DNA of 64,000 bases. Source: Arthrobacter sp. CAN_C5 (GTDB lineage Bacteria; Actinomycetota; Actinomycetes; Actinomycetales; Micrococcaceae). How positions within the stretch are numbered: the first letter of the stretch is position 1; the number at the start of each line of letters is the position of its first letter. Of the stretch, positions 8,650-16,181 are shown one piece after another. The stretch covers positions 3,534,001-3,598,000 of the forward strand of contig NZ_JAGGMZ010000001.1 in NCBI RefSeq assembly GCF_017875735.1, read 5' to 3'. The notes under the pieces are model-generated. The model worked only from the letters and a program-made list of their open reading frames with translations, ran no database searches and had not been told where the DNA came from. The translations under genes were made by a program, and so were the position numbers.

Positions 8650-9810
8650 TCGGGTGGAGTCGCCGCCTGGTCGCAGCGGAGCGAGGGCCTGCTCCAAATC
8701 CGCCCACAGATCCTCGGGATTCTCGATCCCGACCGACAGCCGGACCAGCGCCTCCGGCACGGTGGCGGGCTCACCCGGCTGCCGCCGTCGTCGTTCAATC
8801 AAAGACTCGACGCCGCCCAGTGAGGTAGCCGGCAGCCACAGGCGGACGGCGGCAACGAGGGCTTCGGCGGCGGCAACATCCGCCAGTTCGATGCTGATGA
8901 TCGAGCCGAACCCGTTCAGCTGGTCTGCGGCGCGCTGGTGGCCGGGGTCGGTGGCCAGCCCGGGAAAGCGGACCCTTGTCAGGGCGGGATGCTGAGCGAG
9001 TTTATCCGCCAGGTAGAGCGCGTTCGCCTGGGACCGTTCCACCCGCAGCGCGAGCGTACGCAGCCCCCTGAGCGCCAGCCATACCTCGAAGGGCCCGGCG
9101 ATGGCACCGTGCAGGGTGCGGTGTTTGAGCAGATCCGTCCGGACTGCGGCGTCGGAGGTGGCAAGTGCGCCGAGGACGACGTCGGAATGGCCCGCCAAGT
9201 ACTTGGTGACCGAGTGCAGCACGACGTCGGCGCCGAAGTCGAGCGGCTTGCAGACCAGCGGCGTGTTGAAGGTGTTGTCGACGACCACTGTCACTCCGGC
9301 GGCCTTCGCAGCGGCGATGAGGGTGCGGAGGTCGGCGACCTCAAGCATCGGGTTGGTCGGGCTTTCCAGCCAGAGCAGGTCTGCTGTGTCCAGCGTGGCG
9401 AGCACCTGGTCGGTGTCGGCGACGTCCACCCGGACGAGGGCGAACCGGCCGCGCGCCGCTTCGTCGTCGGCGAGGCTGAGGGAACCGGCGTAGGCGTGGC
9501 GGGGCATGACGACGACGCCGCCCGTCGGCACGAGTGACAGCGCGGCCGCCGCGGCGCCAAGACCGGAGCTGAACACCAGGGCGGGCAGGGCCGCACCCTC
9601 AAGCTGGCCGAGGGCCTCCTCGAACGGGTCCCAGGTGGGGTTGGACATGCGGCCGTAAATACGGTCCCCCACAGCAGGGTCGACGGCCTCGTGGAAGGTG
9701 GAGGACAGGACAATCGGCGGATTCACCGGGGCGTCATGCTCCCGCGGGGGGCGTCCGGAGGCCACCACGATGGTGTCCTGGGCGAGCTCGTGGTCAGCGT
9801 GGTGGGTCAT
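8647..9810 (-). CDS. Trans-sulfuration PLP enzyme, cystathionine gamma-synthase-like
   Basis: Cys/Met-metabolism PLP-dependent enzyme, 387 aa. The PLP lysine is K203 in LHSVTKYLAGHSD; the cofactor ring contact segment VVVDNTFNTPLVCKPLDFGAD-type and the substrate-side SLGGVESLIERR are present. It probably makes cystathionine from an O-acylhomoserine and cysteine, or cleaves cystathionine; sequence reading alone does not separate metB- from metC-like roles, so no symbol is given. The ATG at 9810 is chosen because MTHHADHELAQDTIVV fits the family start and TACCCT ends 6 nt upstream; a longer frame upstream is antisense to tmk. Confidence 0.88.
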   Translation of the reverse strand: MTHHADHELAQDTIVVASGRPPREHDAPVNPPIVLSSTFHEAVDPAVGDRIYGRMSNPTWDPFEEALGQLEGAALPALVFSSGLGAAAAALSLVPTGGVVVMPRHAYAGSLSLADDEAARGRFALVRVDVADTDQVLATLDTADLLWLESPTNPMLEVADLRTLIAAAKAAGVTVVVDNTFNTPLVCKPLDFGADVVLHSVTKYLAGHSDVVLGALATSDAAVRTDLLKHRTLHGAIAGPFEVWLALRGLRTLALRVERSQANALYLADKLAQHPALTRVRFPGLATDPGHQRAADQLNGFGSIISIELADVAAAEALVAAVRLWLPATSLGGVESLIERRRRQPGEPATVPEALVRLSVGIENPEDLWADLEQALAPLRPGGDSTR

Positions 9811-9816
9811 GGATTC

Positions 9817-9822
9817 AGGGTA
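9817..9822 (-). promoter_or_regulatory. Predicted -10 element of the trans-sulfuration gene (leaderless)
   Basis: TACCCT on the minus strand followed by 6 nt (GAATCC) and the ATG at 9810; no Shine-Dalgarno motif. Confidence 0.5.
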
Positions 9823-9916
9823 GTTGGCTGTGGCAACCGGGTGAAATGTGACTGCTCTCCCCGGCCCGCTGGGAGTGGGGCGTTGGGACGCTAACCGGGA
9901 GGTCGGTGAGACTCGA

Positions 9917-9922
9917 TAGGCT
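9917..9922 (+). promoter_or_regulatory. Predicted -10 element of tmk (leaderless)
   Basis: TAGGCT followed by 6 nt (GGGCAG) and the tmk GTG at 9929. The spacing equals that of many other genes in the window. Confidence 0.5.
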
Positions 9923-9928
9923 GGGCAG

Positions 9929-10573
9929 GTGACTACACCTTCCCCCCGCCGCACGTCCGGGCTTTTCATCGCCTTTGAGGGCGGCGACGGTGCCGGCAAG
10001 TCGACCCAGGCCGGCCTGCTGGCTGCTGCCCTGCAGGAGCGCGGCCTGGAAGTGCTGCGCACCCGCGAGCCCGGTGGCACCACCATCGGCGAGAAGCTCC
10101 GGTCCCTGGTTCTCGACCACGGGCAGGGCGAGATCGACCCCCGCACCGAGGCCCTGATCTTCGCCGCGTCACGAGCAGCCCACGTCCATCAGGCGATCCT
10201 GCCCGCCCTGTCGCGTGGCGCCGTCGTTGTCTGTGACAGGTATATCGACTCATCGGTGGCGTATCAGGGGGCCGGCCGGGGGCTGGGCACCAACAGCGTC
10301 CTCGAGGTCAACCTGTGGGCCGTCGAGGGGCTGCGGCCCGACTTGACGGTGCTGCTCGACGTCGAGCCGCTCGAGGGCCGTGGCCGTCGCGTCCAGAACG
10401 GCGCGGAAGACCGGCTGGAGTCCGAGCCCGACGCGTTCCACGCCCTGATCCGGGGTGCTTTCCTGGACCGGGCCGCGGCTAGCCCTGCGCAGTACCTGGT
10501 GCTGCCCGCGCGGCAGCCCGTCGAGGAACTGGCGACGGCGATCCTCGCCGCCGTCGAGGAGCGCCTCGGATGA
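9929..10573 (+). CDS. tmk: Thymidylate kinase
   Basis: Phosphorylates dTMP to dTDP. It has 214 aa with the P-loop EGGDGAGKST (residues 17-26), the DR(Y/H) motif VCDRYIDSSVAYQG and the LID region QNGAEDRLESEPDAFH. It starts with GTG and has no clear ribosome site; a -10-like hexamer lies 6 nt upstream. It heads a three-gene operon with holB (ATGA overlap, 4 nt) and a lipoprotein hydrolase (GTGA overlap, 4 nt). The tmk-holB pair is a common bacterial arrangement. Confidence 0.96.
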   Translation: MTTPSPRRTSGLFIAFEGGDGAGKSTQAGLLAAALQERGLEVLRTREPGGTTIGEKLRSLVLDHGQGEIDPRTEALIFAASRAAHVHQAILPALSRGAVVVCDRYIDSSVAYQGAGRGLGTNSVLEVNLWAVEGLRPDLTVLLDVEPLEGRGRRVQNGAEDRLESEPDAFHALIRGAFLDRAAASPAQYLVLPARQPVEELATAILAAVEERLG

Positions 10574-11733
10574 GCGTGTGGACCTTCCTGATGGGCCAGG
10601 AGCCGGTGGTCGAGCAGCTGAAGCGTGCGGCGTCCGCCGACCAGCCGAACCACGCCTGGCTGTTCACGGGCCCACCCGGATCGGGCAGGTCCAACGCAGC
10701 CCGCGCGTTCGCGGCGGCACTCTTGTGCGACCGGGAGCCCCTGGACGAGCGGGGCTGCGGGGAGTGCCGGGCGTGCCGGACAGCACTCGCCGGCTCCCAC
10801 GCTGACATCACCAACGTCACCACAGAGAAGGTGACCATCAGTATCGACGAGGCCAGGGAACTGGTCCGCAAGGCCCAGGACAAGCCCTCTACCGGACGCT
10901 GGCGGGTCATCATCGTGGAGGACGCCGACCGGATGCAGGAACGCAGCACCAACGTGTTGCTCAAGGCGATCGAGGAGCCACCGCCCCGGACCATCTGGCT
11001 GTTGTGCGCACCCAGCCCCGGCGACGTGCTGGTGACCATCCGGTCGCGGTGCCGCGCCGTGAACCTGCGGCTGCCCCCGGTGCAGGATGTTGCCGACCTG
11101 CTGGTCCGCCGCGACGGCATCGACCCGGCCACCGCGGAAGCTGCCGCGCGGGCGGCGCAGAGCCATATCGGCGTCGCGAAGCGGTTGGCCACCGACGACG
11201 GCGCGCGGGACCGGCGGAACCAGATCGTCCGGCTGCCCCTGGACCTGAAGAATGTAGCCGGCGCGATGAAGGCCGCAGCGGACCTGGTGAAACTCGCTGA
11301 GGCCGAGGCGCAGAGCTCCTTCGAGCAGCGGGACGCCCAGGAGAAGGCTGCCCTGCTGGCGACGCTGGGCGCACCCGAAAGCGGCACCCTGCCGCCGGCT
11401 ATCCGGGGGCAGGTCAAACGGTTGGAGGATGACCAGACCCGCAGGGCCAAACGGTCCAAGAACGACTACTTCGACCGTGCGCTGACCGATCTGACCTCGT
11501 TCTACCGGGATGTGCTGATGCTGCAGGTTTCCAGCGGGAGGGACCTCGTGAATGAGCCGCTCCGCCCCGAGCTGGAGGCGTTTGCCCGCGGCGGCACCCC
11601 CGAGGGGACGCTGGCGCGGATCGAGGCAATCAACAAAGTGCGCGACCGGATCGTTAACACCAACGTTGCACCGCTCCTGGCCATCGAGGCGATGGCCGTC
11701 AGTCTTTTGCCCGAAAAGGATTACACCGCGTGA
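10570..11733 (+). CDS. holB: DNA polymerase III subunit delta'
   Basis: Clamp-loader subunit of the replicative polymerase, 387 aa. It has an AAA+ fold with the zinc-binding cysteine set C-x8-C-x2-C-x2-C (CDREPLDERGCGECRAC), IIVEDADRMQ and LLKAIEEPP, and sensor-like IRSRCR. The P-loop reads GPPGSGRS with Arg40 in place of the usual lysine, in line with delta' being a non-hydrolysing member of the complex. It overlaps tmk and the next gene by 4 nt each. Confidence 0.94.
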   Translation: MSVWTFLMGQEPVVEQLKRAASADQPNHAWLFTGPPGSGRSNAARAFAAALLCDREPLDERGCGECRACRTALAGSHADITNVTTEKVTISIDEARELVRKAQDKPSTGRWRVIIVEDADRMQERSTNVLLKAIEEPPPRTIWLLCAPSPGDVLVTIRSRCRAVNLRLPPVQDVADLLVRRDGIDPATAEAAARAAQSHIGVAKRLATDDGARDRRNQIVRLPLDLKNVAGAMKAAADLVKLAEAEAQSSFEQRDAQEKAALLATLGAPESGTLPPAIRGQVKRLEDDQTRRAKRSKNDYFDRALTDLTSFYRDVLMLQVSSGRDLVNEPLRPELEAFARGGTPEGTLARIEAINKVRDRIVNTNVAPLLAIEAMAVSLLPEKDYTA

Positions 11734-13286
11734 GAAGATTTTCACCCCGCCGCCTGGCTACCGCCGCCGTCGTCCTGTCTGGCGCTCTGGTGCTCTCGGG
11801 CTGCCAGTTGCTTTCGCCCGGGTCAGGTGACTCGCCGGAGGTCGGGGTGGAGTCCGCCGCCCCGGAGGTGGTGGGCGAGGTCCCTGCGGACCTTGAAGGT
11901 TTCTACACCCAGGTAGTTCAGTGGGAGCTGTGCGAGGAGGCGTTCGCCTGCGCCACGATCGAGATGCCGTTGGACTACGCTGATCCCTCGCGTGAGTCGA
12001 TCGACGTCGCAGTCATCCGCAGCGACGCAACGGGCGAGGCACAGGGCACCGTCCTGGTAAACCCGGGCGGCCCGGGCGGGTCCGGCGTCAACATTGTCAG
12101 GGATGCGCTGCCGTTCATTACCAGCGACCGGTTGCGCGAGCACTACGACGTCGTCGGCTTCGACCCGCGCGGGGTGGGGCAGTCCAGCGCCGTCGACTGC
12201 CTGACGGACGAGGAACGCGAGGCGGACCGGCTGGAGTTCCTGGAGCCGGGTATCCCGGACGCCGAGGCATTTGAGACGCTTTCCGCCGAGGCGGAGGAAT
12301 TCGCCGCGCAGTGCGCTGAACGGACCGGCGAGCTGCTGGGCTACATCGACACCGACAGCGCAGCCCGTGACCTGGACATCCTGCGGGCCGTGGTGGGTGA
12401 TGAGCAGCTGAACTATTTGGGCTTCTCCTACGGCAGCGCGCTCGGTACCGCGTATGCCGAGCTGTTCCCCACCAACACCGGCCGGTTGGTCCTTGACGGT
12501 GCCGTGGATCCGTCGCTGAGCAACGAGGAGATTACCCTGGGCCAGGCCCGAGGCTTCGAGGCCGCCCTGCGCACGTTTGTGGCTGACTGCCAGCTGTCCA
12601 GTGAGTGTCCCCTGCCGTCCGGGGTGGACCAGGGTGTCGCAGTGATCCAGGAGCTGTTCCGTTCGGTGGAGGAAAGCCCCATGACGGCCTCGGACGGGCG
12701 CCTGGTCACCATCGGCACCTTCTTCTCCGGCTTCATCCTGCCGCTCTACGAGAACAACAACTGGCCTCTGCTGTCCGCCGCGATCGACCAGGCACTGCAG
12801 GGCGACCCCACGGCCATGCTGGAGCTGGCCGACCTGGGCGCCGAGCGCGGGCCCGACGGCGTCTACGCCACCAACAGCAACGCGGCGTTCGTCGCCATCA
12901 ACTGCCTCGACTACCCCATGACCAGCGACTTCGAAGAGCTCAACGCTGATGCCGAGGAACTCGAGGAGGTCTCCCCCACGTTTGGCCCGTACCTTGCCTA
13001 TGGCGGCGTCACCTGTGACGCGTGGGAGTATGGCCCCGTGCTCGAACCCGCACCGGCGTCGGCGCCGGATGCCGCACCGATCGTGGTCATCGGGACCACC
13101 GGGGACCCGGCGACGCCGTACGACTGGTCGCTGGCCCTGGCCGACCAACTGGAGACCGCCGTGCACGTCACCTGGGAGGGCGAGGGCCACACCGCCTACG
13201 GCCGTGCAGGTGACTGCATCGGAGACCTGGTGGACGCGTACTTCGTCGACGGGACGGTGCCTGAGGATGGAGTGCGCTGCGACTAG
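11730..13286 (+). CDS. Secreted alpha/beta-hydrolase lipoprotein (tripeptidyl aminopeptidase-like)
   Basis: 518-aa exported lipoprotein with a lipobox LVLSGC (Cys about residue 27) after a twin-arginine-free signal (RRFSPRRLATAAVVLSGAL). The hydrolase core has the oxyanion segment LVNPGGPGGSGVN, the nucleophile elbow GFSYGS with Ser233, and a C-terminal TAP-like domain with IGTTGDPATPYDWS and the histidine in WEGEGHTAYGR. This layout is that of Streptomyces SlpD/SlpE and tripeptidyl aminopeptidases, which take peptides from outside the cell; the substrate here is inferred. GTG start, coupled to holB by a 4-nt overlap, although the functions appear unrelated. Confidence 0.88.
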   Translation: MRRFSPRRLATAAVVLSGALVLSGCQLLSPGSGDSPEVGVESAAPEVVGEVPADLEGFYTQVVQWELCEEAFACATIEMPLDYADPSRESIDVAVIRSDATGEAQGTVLVNPGGPGGSGVNIVRDALPFITSDRLREHYDVVGFDPRGVGQSSAVDCLTDEEREADRLEFLEPGIPDAEAFETLSAEAEEFAAQCAERTGELLGYIDTDSAARDLDILRAVVGDEQLNYLGFSYGSALGTAYAELFPTNTGRLVLDGAVDPSLSNEEITLGQARGFEAALRTFVADCQLSSECPLPSGVDQGVAVIQELFRSVEESPMTASDGRLVTIGTFFSGFILPLYENNNWPLLSAAIDQALQGDPTAMLELADLGAERGPDGVYATNSNAAFVAINCLDYPMTSDFEELNADAEELEEVSPTFGPYLAYGGVTCDAWEYGPVLEPAPASAPDAAPIVVIGTTGDPATPYDWSLALADQLETAVHVTWEGEGHTAYGRAGDCIGDLVDAYFVDGTVPEDGVRCD

Positions 13287-13305
13287 CGCCCCGGGTTACT
13301 CGCTT

Positions 13306-13333
13306 TTGACCTGCACGCGGCTGCTCTTATAGA
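13306..13333 (+). promoter_or_regulatory. Promoter of tRNA-Thr
   Basis: TTGACC (13306-13311), a 16-bp spacer, and TATAGA (13328-13333), 50 bp upstream of the mature tRNA 5' end. This is the clearest -35/-10 pair in the window. Confidence 0.7.
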
Positions 13334-13383
13334 GTTGTCGCTTGTGGATTGGGCCGCGTCAACGCGTGTTCCATGAAGCTTCA

Positions 13384-13459
13384 GCCTCCTTAGCTCAGTC
13401 GGTAGAGCGTCTCACTCGTAATGAGAAGGTCGCCAGTTCGACTCTGGCAGGAGGCTCCA
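13384..13459 (+). tRNA. tRNA-Thr (anticodon CGT)
   Basis: Cloverleaf: acceptor GCCTCCT (13384-13390) pairs with AGGAGGC (13449-13455). The anticodon stem TCTCA/TGAGA frames the loop with CGT, the T-arm contains GTTCGACTC, and CCA is encoded at 13457-13459. It is the only tRNA here with encoded CCA. The accessory IS-bearing patch begins directly downstream. Confidence 0.95.
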
Positions 13460-13538
13460 CTAAGTCTGGGCAGCACAGTACGGTTGCCAAGGTGTCCGGC
13501 TGCTATGGGATGGCAGCGCATCCAACTGGGGCGGGGTC

Positions 13539-13542
13539 GCCT
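13539..13542 (+). repeat. Target-site duplication, left copy
   Basis: GCCT directly before the IS left end; identical to 14800-14803. A 4-bp duplication is typical for the IS407 group of the IS3 family. Confidence 0.85.
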
Positions 13543-13580
13543 TGGTTGGGTCCCCGGGTAGGAGTCCGGTGACTGTGTGA
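13543..13580 (+). repeat. Left terminal inverted repeat of the IS
   Basis: Begins TGGTTGGGTCCCCGGGTAGG; about 29 of 38 positions match the reverse complement of the right end, allowing one gap. Confidence 0.85.
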
Positions 13581-13622
13581 GTTTCGCATCCGATAATGGA
13601 TGCAGGAGGAAATTCACAGATT

Positions 13623-13901
13623 ATGGCACGTAGACATACCCCGGATCAGGTCATCGCGAAAGTGCGTCAGGGCCAGAAGATGCTCAACGACGGACGACCG
13701 ATGATCGAGGTCATCAAAGAGTTACAGGTGACCGAGGCGACCTGGTATCGGTGGCTGCAGCAGTACGGGTCCGAGAAGAACGCCACCCAGGCCAAGGCCG
13801 TCAAGGACCTCGAGAAGGAGAACGCGCGACTGAAGAAGCTGTTAGCCGATCAGGTCCTGGCCAATGACATTTTGAATGAGGTGGCGCGGGGAAAATTCTG
13901 A
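13623..13901 (+). CDS. IS3-family OrfA (helix-turn-helix subunit)
   Basis: 92-aa DNA-binding part of the transposase. An HTH of the transposase-8 type (about 6-55, with VIKELQVTEATWYRWLQQYG) and a leucine-zipper-like coiled coil (about 60-85, LEKENARLKKLLADQVL). Start ATG 13623, preceded by AGGAGGAAA. Alone it usually acts as a repressor; fused to OrfB through frameshifting it makes the active transposase. Confidence 0.92.
   Translation: MARRHTPDQVIAKVRQGQKMLNDGRPMIEVIKELQVTEATWYRWLQQYGSEKNATQAKAVKDLEKENARLKKLLADQVLANDILNEVARGKF
13889..13895 (+). promoter_or_regulatory. Programmed -1 frameshift heptamer in orfA
   Basis: G_GGA_AAA in the orfA frame fits the X_XXY_YYZ rule (GGGAAAA). Slipping back one base turns the last codons of orfA into the orfB frame (GGG AAA ATT CTG) just before the orfA TGA at 13899, giving one fused OrfAB protein. 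Confidence 0.8.
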
Positions 13902-13930
13902 GCCCCGAACCACGTCACCGCGCCGTTCGT

Positions 13931-14770
13931 ATGGCGCAGGAGAAGTTCGGGGCGTCCGAGAGGTTCGCCTGCAAGGTGTTGGGGCAGAACCGGTCAGCGC
14001 TGCGCAAAGGCCGACCCGTGGTCAGCTTTGAAGAGGCACAGTTGCGCTCTGATCTGCGGGCTGTTGCCGGCAAGCATCCGGCGTGGGGCTGGCGCAAGGC
14101 GCGCTGGCACCTGCTCGAGCAACCGCAGTGGGACGGCGTGGCGCTGAACAAGAAGCGCGTGCGCTGGCTCTGGCGCCTCGAAGGACTCACGTGCAAGCCC
14201 AAGGCGCGCAAGAAGCGCCGCACCGGTCCCGGCGCCGGCGAGCACAAGCGCCTGCGGGCCGAGTACCCGATGCACGTGGTCAGCTTCGACTTCCAATCCG
14301 ACGTGACTTCCTGCGGTCGGCATATCCGGTTCTTCAACGTCATCGACGAATACACCCGCACCGCCCTGGCCATCATCCCGCGCCGGTCCTTCACCTCCAA
14401 CGATGTGGTCGCAGTGCTGGAGGACATCATCGCCGAAACCGGCATCGTGCCAACCTATGTCCGATCGGACAATGGTCCGGAGTTCACCGCCGGCGCGCTG
14501 ATCGACTGGTGTGCCACCGCCGGAGTCGATACCGCGTTCATCGACCCGGGCTCACCCTGGCAGAACGGATTCGCCGAATCATTCAACGCCCAATTCAGAA
14601 GGGAACAACTGACCGGAGAAATCATGGACACGATGGCCGAGGCGAAATACTTGGCCGACGAATGGAAAGAGATCTATAATCATGAACGACCCCACGGATC
14701 CCTCGACGGACTGACTCCGTCCAGATACTGGGAACGCTGGACCGCAGAGAACCAATTAGCTATCGCATAG
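13931..14770 (+). CDS. IS3-family OrfB (DDE transposase catalytic subunit)
   Basis: 279 aa from the internal ATG 13931; the frame is open back through the slippery site, so the natural product is probably the OrfAB fusion. An HTH_21 region (about 40-95) is followed by the rve integrase core: first Asp in HVVSFDFQSDV, second in VRSDNGPEF, and Glu in WQNGFAESFNAQFRRE with about 35 residues between the last two. The C-terminus ends NHERPHGSLDGLTPSRYWER, standard for IS3 OrfB. No frameshift or stop interrupts it. Confidence 0.94.
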   Translation: MAQEKFGASERFACKVLGQNRSALRKGRPVVSFEEAQLRSDLRAVAGKHPAWGWRKARWHLLEQPQWDGVALNKKRVRWLWRLEGLTCKPKARKKRRTGPGAGEHKRLRAEYPMHVVSFDFQSDVTSCGRHIRFFNVIDEYTRTALAIIPRRSFTSNDVVAVLEDIIAETGIVPTYVRSDNGPEFTAGALIDWCATAGVDTAFIDPGSPWQNGFAESFNAQFRREQLTGEIMDTMAEAKYLADEWKEIYNHERPHGSLDGLTPSRYWERWTAENQLAIA

Positions 14771-14799
14771 CCGCTGGACTGCTAACGGGGGCCCAACCA
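14763..14799 (-). repeat. Right terminal inverted repeat of the IS
   Basis: Read on the minus strand it begins TGGTTGGGCCCCCGTTAGCA; it overlaps the last codons of orfB by 8 bp. Confidence 0.85.
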
Positions 14800-14803
14800 G
14801 CCT
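14800..14803 (+). repeat. Target-site duplication, right copy
   Basis: GCCT directly after the IS right end, identical to 13539-13542. Confidence 0.85.
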
Positions 14804-14975
14804 CGCATAGCCGCATCATTTCGGCAGTAATTTCTGCAACTTCGCTGGGCGAAAACATGCCTAAGACCATTGCCGCTTGGTCAGGGTGCAGACTCATCAA
14901 CACCGAAGCGGCCTTCTGCGAACCAGTCCGGGCGCCAATGATGGCCGTAGCGACTGCCGATACAAAATCGCTCAT
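14800..14975 (-). pseudogene. FliG-N-like gene remnant cut by the IS
   Basis: The frame starts at ATG 14975 (or 14984) and reads MSDFVSAVATAIIGARTG, then QKAASVLMSLHPDQAAMVLG and MFSPSEVAEITAEMMRLCEA before it enters the IS. The KAA-x-VLMSL...AA-x-VL...FSPSEV...I-x-x-EM pattern resembles the N-terminal domain of the flagellar switch protein FliG (MgtE N-domains look similar). Removing the IS and one GCCT copy joins the frame to 13538-13460, where it runs 26 more codons to a TAG directly after tRNA-Thr, with no further FliG-like sequence. So the gene was probably already a fragment before the IS arrived. Identification is tentative. Confidence 0.4.
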
Positions 14976-15248
14976 CCCGGGCATCCGTCACTCATCAGGC
15001 TCTGTTGGTGCGGGTCTGCGCCAGTCATGCTGTGATTGGACCGCTTCATCTTGAGTTCCCCAACTCTTTTGGTGCGAGAGTCGCCAGCACGCTTTTAGCT
15101 AGGCCGAGAACTGTTGCCCCTGCGCTGACGGTTACAAGATGAAAGATACCACCGACGTTGGATCATGCGATGCCGCCATAGTGAGCAACCTGGACGATGG
15201 CAGGCAAAGACACCCACCATCGTCCAGGTTCCTTATCGGAACGGGTTG
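14976..15248. other. Non-coding remainder of the accessory patch
   Basis: 273 bp of lower GC than the surroundings between the remnant and the aldo/keto reductase stop. On the minus strand a 36-codon open stretch ending at about 15053 contains a hydrophobic, Gly/Ala-rich segment (HLVTVSAGATVLGLAKSVL), which may be another gene remnant. A short inverted repeat (CCTGGACGATGG / CCATCGTCCAGG at 15190-15201 and 15219-15230) lies just after the reductase gene on the minus strand and could end its transcript. Confidence 0.5.
15190..15230 (-). terminator. Hairpin downstream of the aldo/keto reductase
   Basis: Perfect 12-bp arms CCTGGACGATGG and CCATCGTCCAGG around 17 nt, starting 18 bp beyond the reductase stop codon. 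No clear T-run follows. Confidence 0.55.
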
Positions 15249-16088
15249 TTAGGCGAAGTCGGCAGTTGCCGGGTCCGCGCCAATCCGGCCGTCAGCACCC
15301 TTGTCGAGTGCGGTGATGGCGTCGAGGTCGCCCGCGTCGAGCGTGACGTCCAGTGCGTCCCAGTTCTCGACGATCCGTGATTCGGTGACCGACTTCGGGA
15401 TTACGACGTTGCCAAGCGCAAGGTGCCAGGCCAGAACAACCTGCGCCGGTGTGGCGTCATGCTTGGCAGCGATCTCCACCAGGGTGGGGTCCTCGAGGAG
15501 CCCCTTACCTGACCCGAGGGGCGACCAGGACTCGTGCAGGATGCCCTTGTCCTCGTGGAACGCCCGCAGCTCGGCCTGGTTGAAGAACGGGTGGGTTTCC
15601 ACCTGGTTGATGACCGGGACCACGCCTGTTGCGTCGATGATCTCCTGCAGTGCCTCAACGGTGAAGTTCGAGACACCGATCGAGGTTACGCGGCCCTGCT
15701 TCTGCAGCTCGATGAGAGCTTTCCAGGTATCAAGGTACTTGCCCTGCTTGGGCTGCAGCCAGTGGATCAGGTACAGATCCAGCTTTTCCAGGCCGAGCTT
15801 CTCCATCGAGGTGTCGAAGGCCTTCAGGGTGCTTTCGTAGCCCTGGTCGGCGTTCCACAGCTTCGTGGTGATGAAGAGTTCGCTTCGGTCGAGGCCAGAA
15901 TTGGCGATCGCCCGGCCTACACCTGCCTCGTTCTGGTAAGCGGCAGCCGTGTCGATGTGGCGATAGCCAGCCTTGAAGGCCCGCCCCACGACGTCTTCGG
16001 CGGTGTTGTCGTCAACCTGCCACACCCCGTAACCCAGCTGGGGGATGGTGACGCCGTTGTGGAAGGAAAGGTTCGGTGAGGTAGTCAT
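15249..16088 (-). CDS. Aldo/keto reductase
   Basis: NADPH-dependent carbonyl reductase of the AKR5-like (2,5-diketo-gluconate reductase) type, 279 aa, cytoplasmic. It has GYRHIDTAAAYQNEAGVG with catalytic Asp and Tyr, the active-site lysine in LFITTKLWN, the histidine in LDLYLIHWLQP, and the cofactor-binding IGVSNF and VIPKSVTESRIVEN. The substrate cannot be read from sequence; detoxification of aldehydes or sugar-acid reduction are both possible. AAAGG 6-10 nt upstream supports the ATG at 16088. It is the first chromosomal gene beyond the IS patch. Confidence 0.92.
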   Translation of the reverse strand: MTTSPNLSFHNGVTIPQLGYGVWQVDDNTAEDVVGRAFKAGYRHIDTAAAYQNEAGVGRAIANSGLDRSELFITTKLWNADQGYESTLKAFDTSMEKLGLEKLDLYLIHWLQPKQGKYLDTWKALIELQKQGRVTSIGVSNFTVEALQEIIDATGVVPVINQVETHPFFNQAELRAFHEDKGILHESWSPLGSGKGLLEDPTLVEIAAKHDATPAQVVLAWHLALGNVVIPKSVTESRIVENWDALDVTLDAGDLDAITALDKGADGRIGADPATADFA

Positions 16089-16181
16089 GTATGCCTTTCG
16101 CGATGCGAATAAATACTGTGTGGTTAAGTGAACCGCCGCCCGCGCCCAAATATTTCGTCAGCCTACTTCTGATCCACGGGG

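Larger units (their letters stand above)
13543..14799 (+). mobile_element. Complete IS3-family insertion sequence, IS407-like, 1257 bp
   Basis: Element with TG...CA ends, imperfect terminal inverted repeats of about 37-38 bp, 4-bp flanking duplication GCCT, and two overlapping genes joined by a -1 frameshift signal. The transposase has an intact DDE set, so it looks capable of movement. Perfect target duplication and open frames suggest a recent insertion. Placement in the IS407 group rests on 4-bp duplication and the OrfA sequence style; the exact name cannot be given without a database. Confidence 0.92.

Noticed and set aside
9811..10146. N-terminal extension of the trans-sulfuration enzyme by about 112 residues
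   Set aside because: The added part is antisense to tmk, Pro/Ser/Arg-rich, and the family start plus a -10 hexamer point to ATG 9810.
10264..11745. 493-codon minus-strand frame
   Set aside because: Antisense of holB; Arg/Gly/His-rich and without similarity to a known fold.
11823..13190. 455-codon minus-strand frame
   Set aside because: Antisense of the lipoprotein hydrolase; no ribosome site and no domain, codon use unlike neighbours.
15001..15053. Small membrane-protein gene on the minus strand at about 15.0-15.15 kb
   Set aside because: Only about 36 codons between stops, no start codon with a ribosome site; noted as a possible remnant, not a gene.
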